Source: Pterois miles (lineage: Eukaryota; Chordata; Actinopteri; Perciformes; Scorpaenidae). From it: DNA of 64,000 nucleotides. The notes beneath the pieces were generated by a model, which was not told the DNA's origin, did no database searches, and worked only from the letters and a program-made list of their open reading frames with translations. The stretch's first letter is position 1; every line of letters begins with the position of its first letter. Shown here piece by piece: positions 23,501-34,590 of the stretch. Made by a program: the position numbers and the translations under genes. The stretch covers positions 14,114,501-14,178,500 of the forward strand of contig CAMQGK010000567.1 of NCBI GenBank assembly GCA_947000775.1. Direction: 5' to 3'.

Positions 23501-26385
23501 ACAGTACAAATAATAAAAACTGTTTGGCATGGCTTCAGATACTCTTAGCCCAGACAAAGCTGCATTTAGTCTAGAAACAGACTGACACTGGGTTATGTTG
23601 ACTTTACTGTTATAAATACCAAAGACTCAAAAGAGAATCCCATATTAGCAGCGATTGGGGCATCTATAACCAGAGATAGACTAAATCATGAATATAAAGA
23701 TTACACTGGTTTATCAAAAAAGTCATTTGTGTGTGCAATAGTGCTGTCCTTGAAATACCTAGTTGACCAACACTAATAACAATTAGACTTACTTGACAGA
23801 TCTGTAAAACTGGGTTTCTCTGCAAAAAAATTACACAACAGCACTACTTTAAATCTTATGAGCACATCTTTGGTAAGCACAGATGTCTCATAAGTTTCTT
23901 GGAAATAAGTCATTCAGCATGAAAAGGCATAAAAAATGACTACTTGACAAAAGAAACCTTAATTGACTGAGACCAAAATGGCCAATTAGTTGACTAATTG
24001 TCTAAGACAGGGCAGTAGCCAATTTCTATATATTTTCCTGTGATGTTTTCACATGAGGCAAAAAGTCAATGTTAATTTAACTGCACTGATAAACTTTGTC
24101 TTGTATTGTACGAAGGGATGTCAGTCAATTAAAATATTTATTAATCACATGGCTGTCCATGAGCAATCACAACTAATCACAAATTAATCATATTATTTAT
24201 CTGTTCAAAATGTACTTTAAAGGGAGATTAGTCAAGTATGTAATACTGTTATCAACAACGGAGTGGGCAATGCAATGTATATATATATATATATATATTA
24301 TTGGAAATCAATTCACAACACAAAACAATGACAAATATTGTCCAGAAACCTTCACATGTACTGTATTGAGCATAAAAAATATGATCAAATTATAACATGG
24401 CAAATTCAAGCCCAACAGGCAACAACAGCTTTCAGTATGTCAGTGTGCTGACTTTACTATGACTTGCCCCAAACTGCATGTGATTATCATAAAGTGGGCA
24501 TGTTTGTAAAGGGGAGACTCATTGGTACCCATAGAACCTATTTTCATTCACATATCTTGAGGTCAGAGGTCAAAGGACCCCTTTTGAAAATGGCCAAGCC
24601 GGTTTTTCCTAAATTAGTATGACATGGTTGGTACCAGTGGATTCATTAGATTTTCTAGTTTCATATGATGCCGGTATCCTCACTCTAGCATTCAAATCAA
24701 ATGCATTATAACCTAAAAATTGCAAGTTGCATCAATGTGTTAAAGAAATGTGTGTCGAAATTGCCATTATTATTGCGTTAACTTTGACAGCCCTAACTGT
24801 AATAAATTGGATAAAATCAATGATTGTATAATTGGCTTGTAACTATTTGAAAGATTCTTAAATTAAACTATACCATTACTCATTTTATCCTAGTAAGTTC
24901 AACAGAAATGTATCAGCAAGACTTAAACAGTGTGAATTAGGTGATTATTATGTAATGGCAGAGAAGGTTTTTAACAATTTAACAATATGGATTTAACTTG
25001 AAAATGATTGTCTGCATAACATGCTAATATTAGTAGTCACTCAGTGGCTCTCTGAATTTAATATAATTTGCAACCACATCCCCATGGTGGTGTGTTGTTT
25101 TCCCAATGGAAAAGGGCCTAAATTGAAGCCAGACTAAAAGTGATGAGAAAACACATTAGTTTCCTTCCCCATGAGTCTGTGTTGGCAAACTGGTCTGGGT
25201 TTAGCTAAAATTAGATATATTTATTAGGTCAGGAATGATAATTTATTGACATGGAATTTATGTTAAACCTGCAAATCTTGCATGACTGCCCTGACAGAAA
25301 GGAGTCTATCTATGAATTTTTCTTACGTTTCGCATGCTATACATATCCAGTATTATACACTTTTGCCATGATATTGTTGTTGTGCATCTTCTTACCCTAT
25401 TATGTAATGCACCCTAGACCAACGGCTCTCAACCAGGGGTCCGTGGAGCCCCAGGGGAATTCCAGGGGGTCTCCATAAAATGGGGCATAGTTTATATTCA
25501 CTATAGAGGTGATCCCAATGTGAGCAGTGACAATTCTGATCATAGGTTTCACCTGCTCCATGGCTATCTCTTCAAATGTAGATGACTACAGAAATCATAT
25601 CATAGCAAATTCTGATCAAATGTAAGTCTGTGATTTAATGTTAATCAATTTAGAGGTCCTTGACATGGAAAAGGTTGAGAACCGCATCCCTAGACAACCC
25701 ACAAAACTGCGTAGTTTGCATCAAAGGTGACTTTACACATGTTCTGATAAGATAAACATAATCTAGTATAGAACCTAAACACCAGTAGCATTGGTTATCA
25801 TTGAACGACAGCTATGTTGTTGAGCCCAGATTACTCAAGACCTGGTCTAATCAAATTAATTTGCTACTGATGAATGCAAACAAGGAAAATTAAAAATGTG
25901 CAAATAATGATCAGCAGCATATGTGGTTATTGCACTTCATCTGACTTACGCTCATTGTGTGTACTTACATTACAGTTGTGAAGCCATGTTTATATTATGT
26001 GACAGAAAACTTAATAGTGTTTCCAACAGAGTGCCAATATAAACATAGGTAGGTAGTATAAATGGAGTATACGCTCCCTCTCAGTTTTCCAGAGCAACTT
26101 TGATTTATGATCCATCAGAACACAATAGTCTCTCCTGTCAGAACGATGCTTGATATGAGTCATTGTGATGAGCTTTACTGTTGCTCTGTCACTTCCTGTT
26201 AGGGCTGCGTCTGCATCACTAAGACCCCCCGCCAGCATCAGTGAACATTAGTAAAAAACTTTATGGAAGCACAGCCATACAACTAAAACAACAAACTGCA
26301 TGCAGGTTAGACGAGAAAAAGAAGAAGCACCTGATTTGAATTTACCCCTGCAGATGGACGGGGTCTCCACATCAAGGCAGGCCAT
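11507..26385 (-). CDS. mrtfb: myocardin-related transcription factor B (14 coding exons, 907 aa)
   Basis: Actin-regulated coactivator of serum response factor. Exons in transcript order: 26385-26346, 21817-21752, 19025-18970, 18862-18787, 18557-18396, 17132-16951, 16547-16401, 15489-15242, 14433-14298, 14181-13333, 12672-12562, 12345-12220, 12127-12067, 11970-11507. All borders are GT-AG and the joined frame is open. RPEL1 is at about 14-40 (TREQLVEQGIMPP), RPEL2 at 59-80 (SRPERSELVRMHIL) and RPEL3 at 99-123 (AQRPGPMELVEKNILP); these bind G-actin. The basic region is KPRVKKLKYHQYIPPDQK (263-280), followed by a Gln-rich tract. SAP domain about 364-405 (LRSLPVSGTKTDLIERLK), leucine zipper 482-519, then KDPPRYEDAVKQTRS, MDDLFDVLIESG and the acidic activation end (MDNMDWLDLTL, C-terminal HLNWD). 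FDEDSSDALSP and the shisa9 neighbour favour B over A or myocardin. Human MRTFB is over 1,000 aa, so the linkers here are shorter. Confidence 0.93.
14689..15157. mobile_element. MITE, 'GGACCAGTGTGTAA' family, copy 3 (inverted) in mrtfb intron
   Basis: Ends with GTTACACACTGGACTTTAA, the reverse complement of TTAAAGTCCAGTGTGTAAC. The other end, ATAGGATTTAGCGACATATAA ... TTGCAACCAAGTGAATGCCC, is the complement of the 3' region of copy 1 (CAGTTGGTTGCAATCT). It lies between mrtfb exons 14298-14433 and 15242-15489. Confidence 0.65.
17460..17960. repeat. dispersed repeat with 'TTTAGGCAATAAAACCACTTAGG' units
   Basis: Contains TTAGGTTTAGGCAATAAAAC, CTGGAGGACGTTCTGTG, GGTGCGTCTCATAAAGACGCC and GGGAATGAGAACAGGCTGG. 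Related segments occur at 32570-32840 (TTTAGGCAACAAAACTACTTAGG) and 51370-51720 (TGACAAAACATCAGTATCAC ... GAGAATGGGCTGGGC). Confidence 0.55.
18183..18251. repeat. compound (AAT)n(AAG)n microsatellite in mrtfb intron
   Basis: About 13 AAT units, one interrupted, switching directly into about 9 AAG units. The Asn/Lys runs of open frames here are artefacts. Confidence 0.95.
20771..21405. mobile_element. MITE, 'TTTAAAGAGGAC..ATTATG' family, copy 1 with nested insertion
   Basis: Left end TTAAAAGGGGAATATCATGA, right end GTGTCCTCTTTAAA. The interior AATCAGAGCAGACTGGGCTTTT and GGAGCGTTTCAGACAGATGGTGAA is nearly identical to 36770-36840. The host sequence is interrupted at 21082-21312 by another repeat and resumes with AGACAGACAGTATGA. 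Confidence 0.7.
21082..21312. mobile_element. retroelement-type repeat nested in a MITE
   Basis: (GAA)n, then CTTTATTAGTCCCACAGTGG and GGAAATTC, then GGGGGCTGCTCCTGACAAGCG and TTGCTCAGGGGCACCTCGGC. It shares the CCCACAGTGGGGAAATTC unit with 63130 and 1622. Confidence 0.6.
23452..23498. repeat. (TC)n plus poly-T tract
   Basis: TCTC run of about 30 bases followed by a T-run of about 16. Confidence 0.9.
23720..24010. repeat. dispersed repeat shared with 62812-63060
   Basis: Shares TTGGAAATAAGTCATTCAGCATGAAAA (as TTGAAATAAGTCATTCAGC at 62960) and the ACAGATCTGTAAA and ATGACTACxxxAxxAAA words with the shisa9 intron copy. Non-coding. Confidence 0.6.
24114..24795. mobile_element. non-autonomous DNA transposon, 'AGGGCTGTCA' family, copy B (about 680 bp)
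   Basis: Ends are AGGGATGTCAGTCAATTAAA and, reversed, AGGGCTGTCAAAGTTAACGC, i.e. terminal inverted repeats. The interior is non-coding and holds an (AT)n run. The AGGGCTGTCA-type ends suggest the hAT superfamily (inference). Located in mrtfb intron 1. Confidence 0.75.
24278..24299. repeat. (AT)n microsatellite inside transposon copy B
   Basis: About 11 AT units. Copy E has TATATACACACACAC at the corresponding place, so this site seeds microsatellites in the family. Confidence 0.9.
25420..25687. mobile_element. 268-bp hAT-type MITE with 8-bp target-site duplication
   Basis: The element starts CAACGGCTCTCAACC and ends GGTTGAGAACCGCAT (inverted ends, 13 of 15 matching). It is flanked on both sides by CCCTAGAC (25412-25419 and 25688-25695). 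An 8-bp duplication and the C(A/G)NNGGTTCTCAACC-type end are the signature of hAT transposition. It has no ORF, so it was mobilised in trans. Located in mrtfb intron 1. Confidence 0.88.
26346..26385 (-). other. mrtfb: candidate first coding exon of mrtfb (short N-terminal isoform)
   Basis: The minus strand reads MACLDVETPSICR plus one base, then a GTAAAT donor. The single leftover G joins TG of the exon at 21817 to make Val, giving MACLDVETPSICR-VLQLCLQ in perfect phase. The ATG at 26385 has A at -3 and G at +4. An in-frame ATG 14 codons upstream (26427) has a weaker context. The surrounding 26400-26650 is GC-richer and lacks repeats, as expected of a promoter and 5' UTR. MRTF genes are known to use alternative first exons, and a longer form may start elsewhere; I did not find one. 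The call rests on phase, donor and start context, not on remembered homology. Confidence 0.6.
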
Positions 26386-26399
26386 AGTGGACAGTGGTT

Positions 26400-26660
26400 T
26401 GCTTGGCAGCCAGGTCTGGAGTCCCATGGAGTGATGAGGCCAGTGGAGAACGAGGGAGTCGGGGAGAGAATAGACCCAGCTCTGAGCGAACGACAGCTGG
26501 CTCTCAGAGCTGCAAACGGTTCCTCCTCTCTGGCTCCGTGCTGGCCTCAGCGGAGAAAATGTGTGTGTGTATGAGAGGGAGAGTGTGTGTGTGTGAGTGC
26601 TCAGTCAATGTCAGGAGGAGGGAACACAGCGCTGCTCATGTTAACCCTCGCTAGGTCATT
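26400..26660 (-). promoter_or_regulatory. mrtfb: probable 5' UTR / promoter region of mrtfb
   Basis: A GC-richer, repeat-free block directly upstream of the candidate first coding exon. It holds short GT-rich runs (about 26560-26600). No TATA box is evident. The assignment is positional. Confidence 0.35.
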
Positions 26661-27018
26661 TTGCTCTGCTCACAGAGGGCTCATCAAACGACAGCACAAA
26701 CCCAGAGGGAACTTTTGAAATTCTTTTTTGCATAATCAGTAGGGAACCAAATCAACCAATAAAGAGTTGATAAAAACAAGCTGTTGGGAATTTCTCCATG
26801 AGAAACAGCATGAGTGTTTTTCTCCAGAATTTATTTTCAGCACTAAATAACAATGACACGAACAAACACACTTGGTCCTTTGGGACATGGAAGCTTATCT
26901 TTTAGCATTTTTCAATGATTAGTTATGAGCTTGTTTGTTATTTTTTACATGCATAGTGATTGTTTTCATTGTTGTTTTGCAACACCATTGATTTACAGCA
27001 GCCAGTGTCAGTTTCATC

Positions 27019-27873
27019 TTAAAGCTGCAGGTGGTACTTTTGAGCAAATATGAAAGTTATTTTTTATAAAACTGTCACTATATCCTTACAGTAGTGAATG
27101 AGACAGGTAATCAGTGAAAAAAAACATGTTCCTCTTTGTCCTCCTAGGGCTCCTAATGGCATCTGCAATATTCCACATCGCCCAAAGGAAAACATCAACC
27201 TGACCTGAGCAGTCTCTACAGCAGCTGTCAATCACTGCTCGCAGAACTCGCAAACTTCAATTAAACATGTTGTAGTGTACTGTTTAGCTTTAAAATACTA
27301 AAGTGTGTGACCCGGCCCCCATGTTGAAAACAGTCGACCCAAAACCAAGCACTGTCCACCCGCTGAAGCAAACTTTCTCATTTTACAGCTAAACAGTAAT
27401 ATATTTCAGAAAACATTTGAGCAGGGCTCTCAACTAACTTTTTTCACCTTTAACATTAATTACATGATTTGAGCTGTGGCAGAGTTTTGACTCCTCATTA
27501 ACGTAATGTTATTGTCAGCTCTCTCACTGGAAATAAAAACACTGGCTGCTGACTTGTTAGTAAGCGCCAACTGTGATGTCAGTGTTAACATCAAACTGAT
27601 GCTAATTTTGAAATATTTTCTTAACTGTCTTTCTTGATTGGAGTTCACAAGTTTTCGTAAGCAGTGACTGACAGCTGCTGTAAAGACTGCTCGGTTCTGA
27701 TTGGTTGTTTTTATTCGGGCATGTTGAAATGCCATTAGGAGCAGTAGGACCACACAGAGGAACATGATTTTTTTCACAGATTATCTGTTTCATGCACTGC
27801 TGTCAGGATAAAGTGTCAGTTTCATAAAAATATCATTATCATATTTGCTCAAAGTTACCAAGTGCAGCTTTAA
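27019..27873. mobile_element. foldback element with about 215-bp terminal inverted repeats
   Basis: The left arm TTAAAGCTGCAGGTGGTACTT ... GAGCAAATATGA ... ATGTTCCTCTTTGTCCTCCT ... GCTCCTAATGGCATCTGCA ... CAGCAGCTGTCAATCACTGC is matched by the reverse complement of the right arm (27650-27873: TTAAAGCTGCACTTGGTAACT ... ATGTTCCTCTGTGTGGTCC ... GCTCCTAATGGCATTTCAAC). The middle (about 27260-27640) includes CAGGGCTCTCAACTAACTTTT. A related but less symmetric copy is at 33830-34590. Confidence 0.75.
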
Positions 27874-29339
27874 CAGTTCCCAGCAACTCCAACTTGTGAC
27901 TATTTATTCAAATAATGTGAGGAGAAAACATCACCCTTAACAGAGGAGGTGTGTAAAAATTCAAAAAGGGGCCAAAGAGGAGCAAATGCAGCAGCTCATA
28001 CGAAAACATACTTAGTCGTAGCTTATAATGGTGGTTAGATGCCATCCATGACTACAAAATGCACCAACAGGAAATGAGATAAAAGGAAAATTACACTAAT
28101 TGTGGTGCGTTCTGTGTGTCTCAGTGGATCCAGGAAGGCTGGTTAGAAAATATGTCAAAGCTAACGAGCAGGCGTCTGATCCCACCGAGGATCGGATGTC
28201 AAGGTGAAGCTGCAGAGACACAGGATGCTCTCAGTCCCCCAGCTGTTCCTGCGAGATGACTGAGCAGGACAATGCATGCTGGCTGGGGAGGACCGGACCG
28301 CTGTGTTCTGGATAATAATCAAGAAATATGCATGTCAAACAGCATGGGACAGGGGAAATATGGAGTCGATAAAGTAAATGGGACTGGTACAGTCAGGCAC
28401 AATATGTTGTGACAGCTAACTGCTGGGATTGAATAATGGTGAGTAGTGGTGGAGCATTTGGTATGTGGAAAAACATCTTTCTGCATGTCACACTGTCTAT
28501 AAATACACAGAATTCTTTCCAATTTCCATTTCGCAAGTGTGTTGGCCACAATCACAACAGATTTTATGAATGCCTTTATACCTGTTTTGTCCCACAATCA
28601 AAACTTCAAAGTCAGCTGTGGGCTCTCAAATTCCCATCCTAGTCCAGAACAATGCTGTTTCTCATCTTCACTAAGAATTTAAAAGTCTAATTTCTCATCT
28701 TAAACTGCAACGTGTATTACTTCAAGATGTGTTCCATTCACACAACAATATATTAGGAAAAAAAAAACCCTCTCGACTCAACTCAGATCGTTTTATTACT
28801 ACAACGTCACAGTATTGACTGGTATTAATAGTCAGCTTGATGATGATGATCACAATAATTGAAATATTACATCAATCTGCTTCAAACGGGCCAGCTTCAT
28901 GATTACTCATTTAGAATAGAAACATACAAGATAACATTTGCCATTGCTAAGTAGTGTTTGATTCATGATGCAGGTTTAAGCTGAAGAAAGACTGAGTCTT
29001 ATCTGCATCATCACTGCTACATGGACCTTGTGGGTCCATGTATCATTTCGTCATGGTTTTAAGTCAAGTACAGTAGTTGCTGTGTGGTCACCACTTTTCA
29101 CTCACATTTTAAAGAGCAACTGTCAAAATACACAGAATAGGCAATCACCAGATGGATTAAATAGTAAACGAAGATCAACCCTTTTTTCTTCCAGAGCACC
29201 AGTTTGTTTAGTACATCACAAGATTTAACCACTGAACACACCACTATCTATTTGAACAGGATTAAATGGTAGTTTATCATTTCAAATCATGTTAAAATCA
29301 CATATCTGCTATTCTGTGACTGGTCCATTTTGCTTTCAC

Positions 29340-29545
29340 ACCCCATACAAACTGCACAACTGAGGCCCTCCTAGTCAGGCAGTCTGGTTACTCTGGACCA
29401 GAATTTGATTTACAACTTTGGTTTGGTTTCATCCAGTCTTAAAACAACCTACATGTGACACAATACACTGCCACAGCAGTCTAAACCAACCAAACTAAAC
29501 AGACAAACACACCAGAGTTCCTTTAAACCAAAACAAATAGGCAGA
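29340..29545. repeat. possible dispersed repeat ('GGTTTGGTTT / AAACCAAACC' ends)
   Basis: Contains ACTCTGGACCAGAATTTGAT, TTTGGTTTGGTTTCATCC and CTAAACCAACCAAACTAAAC, with an overall inverted look. Only one copy was noticed here, so the call is weak. Confidence 0.3.
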
Positions 29546-32500
29546 CTTGGAAAAAACAGGGTAATGCTTATATTCTAGCCTATGCATTACAATGTAGTTA
29601 AAATACATATAAATTACTTACTATACAAGCAAAGATCAAAAATGCATTTAAGAGAGACAGAGAAGAAGGGTATTAGCAACTTACTAATAATGCTGGAGCA
29701 CAATAATACAGTTTCGAGGTGGAGGATTAGAAAATAATCTAAGCACTAAGCTCTAAATTGTGTTCTATCACCACTGAAGAACAGAAAAGTCTCCTAAATA
29801 CTTTAATTGCAAGAATGAAGGACACAACTAATAATCCAACTGGAAAACGTATTAATTGTGTTTATTCAGCTCTACCCAGACACTCCCAACTACAGTTAAG
29901 CAGCACACATATGCTACACTGTGGTCACTATCATACACACATCATTTTAAGGAAATTATATGAATCATAACTAGTTCTTCAGAATATCAATCCTGTTTTT
30001 CCCCACATTTTCTGTCTTACAGTCAAATGTATTCTACATCCCTCCTTTACATAAAATCCATCCCCCTTATTGTATAACTCTTGTCTCCTCCCTGTGCACC
30101 TATTTGTACCAGCAGACATTCAAAGGTATTTTATTTGGTACCCGATGTGGACAAAACAGCACTGTAAGTTCCAGGCTGTAATATAAAGCGTTACCAAAAG
30201 TGATGAACACAATTAAAACAAGTCACTCTGAGTTTGGCGTTGTCAATGTTCACATTACAAGTCTGTGTAACATTACCCGGTATGCAAGCGCACACTGGGA
30301 ATGCATAACTGGATGATTACGACTACGCTACCTGATGGTCAATGCGTCAGATTAGATCATGATGATGATCAAGTTAAGTAACGCTTCAATGTTGATTGCA
30401 TTTTAAAATCTCTGTGTGTCATTTAACAGGTCAGATAATTTGGCCAATGGCATTATTATTAGACAGATACTAATAATTTAGTAACAGATACTAACTAAAG
30501 TCTTTTCTCTTTATAAAGACTGGATACTGTGGGTAAGACTGTAGTATCATCGTGGGGATAAAAAAGTGTCTTGTCTTAACTAAGGACTCGACTTGATGAC
30601 TTGCCCAAGAAAAATGATTTGGGACTTGCTAGAAACTTGGACCAAATAACAAGAATCACAAGTCTGCCTTTTTTAGCTGGTCAGCATTGGTACATGCCTG
30701 TGTACCTACCAGAAATGCCAAAGCCACATTATTAATAATTAATCATAATTCATTATATGTCATTTTTAGGGAGTGATCACTTCTGGTTAGCTCAGTGAGA
30801 AACAGGATACTAGTTCTCAGTAAAAAAAAAAAAGTACTAAATATTTGTAACAGTGAATCAAAGGTAAAAATATTTCAATGACGCAATAACGGCAAATAGC
30901 TTTGCTGTAAACACAAAACAAATCCATGTTCCCAAGGAAAAACTTTGATTTCAGTAACAACTTAAGCTGTGATTATGTGCTGGCCTCCAAAGGCAATTTG
31001 ATGTAATTCCTGTCATCATTCCAAAAAAACAAATCACTGAAATGTGTTTGTTTTCCCAGAGTGGCCATGCTCTTAAATGGTCAACACACAGTATATGTTG
31101 CCAAACTCTGATGTTTTGGGCATTCGAGCCCATTTAGGTCCACTCACTGATCTTGCCAGTAGAGGCCGTAGAGACAGTTCCTTTAATTGTGCAGAGGAGC
31201 GAGACCTTCTTAGACGTCAGTGAAACACAACTCCTGATCATCCAGAAATCATTATTATTTATTTATAGTCCTTCATATATTGTTTGTCTATCTAAATGTG
31301 TGATGGGGAGTTGATTTTAAATAAATACATGAATATGAATTGCCCATTTAAAGTATTGCATGGAAAAACAAAATCATCAAGTTCTCAAGTTACTATAAAT
31401 TGACCATTAATCTGAGAGATTTTTGTTACTTGTCTGTCTATATATTTCCATTGCTCCACTGAATGTGTGGTGACTAGTTTGTTTTGTGTTCATGTGAATA
31501 ACTTGAGTCATGAGTCATGTCTGTGACATAGAGCCAAACATTGCACAGTTTCATCCTGGGCCTCCCCCTCTAGATGAAAATCTCTGTAATTACGAGCTGC
31601 ACATTCCCCAAGGGTGGACAACGGCATTCTCATCTGTCCCATTACCACAGTATCACAATTTCTCAATGAGGATCCAGCTGCATTACATGGTTTTTGACTA
31701 CGACACCTTGAAATGATGACAAGTTTAATTAATGTTTGGTAGTAACAAGGTGATGTATTAGAATGCATGACCTGGCATTAGTGGGCTAAAACCTAAAGGG
31801 ACTGTAAAGTTGGTGTACAATGCAGTGCTGTTGTTATTGTAGGGCAATTTGTAACATGAGCCTTGAATTTCAGGCAGGAATAATGACAGCCTTCATTGTG
31901 CTGTCCATGTTAAATCCATACTCTCATTCCCAATGGCTGTCGACATTAAAGCTGTTATACCACGGCCTGAAAGGAAGATTGACTACTGACGTTTATTTCA
32001 CTCAAGGTTAAAGAATAACTGCATCATTTGTTCTTAGACACAACATTAAGTAAAGAAGCACTCCTACAGCTACAACAAATATCCAAGATAAAATACGGTT
32101 TGTACAATTCAATTATGTTACAGATTGTCCAGTGGGCCAAATATAACATTTCAGGCACATTAATATTAACTGTACTTTACATTTTATGTGGAAAAAAACA
32201 CCAACACCTCTGGCATTTCGAGCAAAACAGTTGTTGTTTCCACATAACAAGATGATTTGAAGAAGTGGTGATTTTTTACATTTAAGTTGCTCTTTATATC
32301 CATATGGTTCAAGCTGATGTATTTTTGGAGCATACGTAGGTAACACATTCCTGCAAGATGAAGAGATTTCTTGTGAATTTATGTATAATTTGTCTGCCCC
32401 ATGAAATTTCAAGGCAAACAAATGTAATGCAGAGGTTCTGATTCCTCTATTGATCAGGGAGGTTTCATTCACTTTTCTTCAAATGTCCAGCTACACGTGT

Positions 32501-32569
32501 CGATTCATGCTTGTTATATGCATACAGCCTTTTCAAAATAAACTTCTTTCTTCACAGAAAACAATTACC

Positions 32570-32840
32570 TTAGTTTTAGGCAGCAAAACTACTTAGTTAG
32601 GATTAGGAAGATTGACTTGGTTATGGTTAGTTAACAAAACTACTTATGTTTAGTCGGGAAAGTACTTCGTTAGGTTAAGACGTCAAACTACTCAGGTTTA
32701 GGCAACAAAACTACTTAGGCTTAGGAAAAGATCAAATTGGTTAGGATTAGTAATAGTAAATAAATAGTAAATAGTAATAGTAAATAAATCAATGCTAACG
32801 TCTGGTTTCACAAGGGGCACGAACACCAGTTTCTTGGGTG
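32570..32840. repeat. degenerate tandem repeat, 'CAAAACTACTTAGGTTTAGG' units of about 33-36 bp
   Basis: At least five diverged units of the form (G/A)(C/A)AAAACTACTTAGTTAGG/TTTAGG occur at 32577-32740. Related to 17580-17640 in mrtfb. Confidence 0.7.
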
Positions 32841-33829
32841 AAAGTCGAGTATAATTTGACCCATCTATCAACTTTTCATAGGTATCGCTACAAACAGTAT
32901 GTGAGACCAGTCAGCGCCTGGACAGACTAAAGGAACTAAGTGGTGCTAAACTATCGGGGACTGAATATTATTGACTTTGGGAAGGTTGAGTCAACAGGAT
33001 ACAACTCTTTGACATTCTTTTGAATTGATGGCTTTTATTAGCTGTGTCTGTGCATTGTTAAACTTCTTAAATGTCTGGACTCTGTACTCGACACCTATGA
33101 TTATACTGACAGCTTACGGAGTGGCCCTTAAAAAAAAACTAATGTAAAACACATTCACTCCATGAAAATCTTTCATCTTTTCCTCTTTTTATGAGAAAAA
33201 GCGTATTGTGTTTTATTTATTTATTTAATATTAACTGCTATGACGCCTCTTTGATGCACTATTTTAGAGCAATCCTGACAAGGCAGTAATACTCTTCTGT
33301 AACTTCACATCCTGTGTTTTTTATCCACCTATATTTGCCACTTATGTCATGACAGCTCACTGAAATAGAAGTGATTCTTGCACAAAGTTTCCGTTGTGTA
33401 GTGAAGAATAAAAAGTTCCCGAGTAGCCCATTATTATTTATAAGTCCACAAAGTCTCCTGCAGTTATTTTCTACCAGTGATGTCAGATAGCTGGTGCCGG
33501 TGTGCTGTCATACTGTTGTCCTAGTGAGAAAGTGCAGTCCAACCCCATCACTGTGATCCCCACAATCTCATTAGACTCTTGACCCTCGGTGCCAAAGTAT
33601 TTTTCAGAGCCAAAATCCACACTTTCGTTTTCCCAGATAAAGTTTCTTTGAACATCAAAGCCCTCATTAACATCAAGTCCCATGTGGGGGCTCCAAACTA
33701 ACGCACATACTTAGATTTACAAAATCATGCACAGCTTATTTTTGCTCACAGTACAGTTCAATGTCAAAGTCAAACTAAATTTTGTCACAAATGCTGAGGT
33801 TAACGTCCCTCACATAAGAACAACAGTAA

Positions 33830-34590
33830 AAGCTGAAGTAGGCCGCTTGGAGTAAACACAATTAAAAACGTTAATTTTTTGTGAAACAGTCACTGTATCC
33901 TGATTGTAGTACATGGGACAGGTAATCTGAAAAAAAATTCATGTTCCTCTGTGTCCTCTGGTGCTCCTAAAGGCATCTGTAAGATTTCACATACCGGAGG
34001 AAAACAACCAATCAGAGCCGAGCTGGTACCTGTCGTCTGTGAGCAGCTGTCAATCACTTATGAACAGTCAAACTAGGTTGTTGAATGTTAAACTATTGTT
34101 ATGACAGTTTCTCACATAAAGTGTATTCAGACATGTTTTAATATACGATTTAGCTATAAAATGACCCAACCGCCATGTTGAGATCACTTGAGGAAATACC
34201 AAGCACCACCAGCTGGCGCAAACTTTCTCATTTTACAGTTAAACAGAACACTATAAGATGTTTTACATGAAAAATAGGCATTACAGTAACAGAATATTAA
34301 TCAATATTTGATCAGTGCTGCTTAGTTTGACCATTTGATCGGAGCTCACGAGGGCCTACCAGCCTCCGCTGAATCAACAGCCAATAGAAACACCCTTTCT
34401 CTGAAATGACCTGTGATTGGCTAAAGTCCTCTGTCACGGGCTAGATATTTTAAAGCCTGAAAACAGAGCCGCGAAGAGGTGCCGATGTCTAGTTTTCTCT
34501 CAGAAAACTTGAATTACAATATGCTGAAAGGTTACTATGGAACTTTTGCCCAATGATGCCAAATATTATGCCTACTGCCACCTTACAGGT
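33830..34590. mobile_element. non-autonomous TIR element related to the 27019 foldback
   Basis: The left part matches the 27019 element (ATGTTCCTCTGTGTCCTC, CTCCTAAAGGCATCTGTAAG, GAGCAGCTGTCAATCACT). Ends AAAGCTGAAGTAGGC and GCCTACTGCCACCTT are imperfect inverted repeats. The right part (34420-34588: GGGCTAGATATTTTAAAGCC ... ATATGCTGAAAGGTTACTATGG) recurs inside the L2 fossil at 39178-39321. Confidence 0.65.

Larger units (their letters stand above)
21818..26345. other. mrtfb intron 1
   Basis: A 4.5-kb intron after the candidate first exon. It contains a GC-richer block at about 22600-23300 without a supported exon, a (TC)n/poly-T run, a dispersed repeat (about 23720-24010), transposon copy B (24114-24795) and a precise hAT-type MITE (25420-25687). 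Confidence 0.5.
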
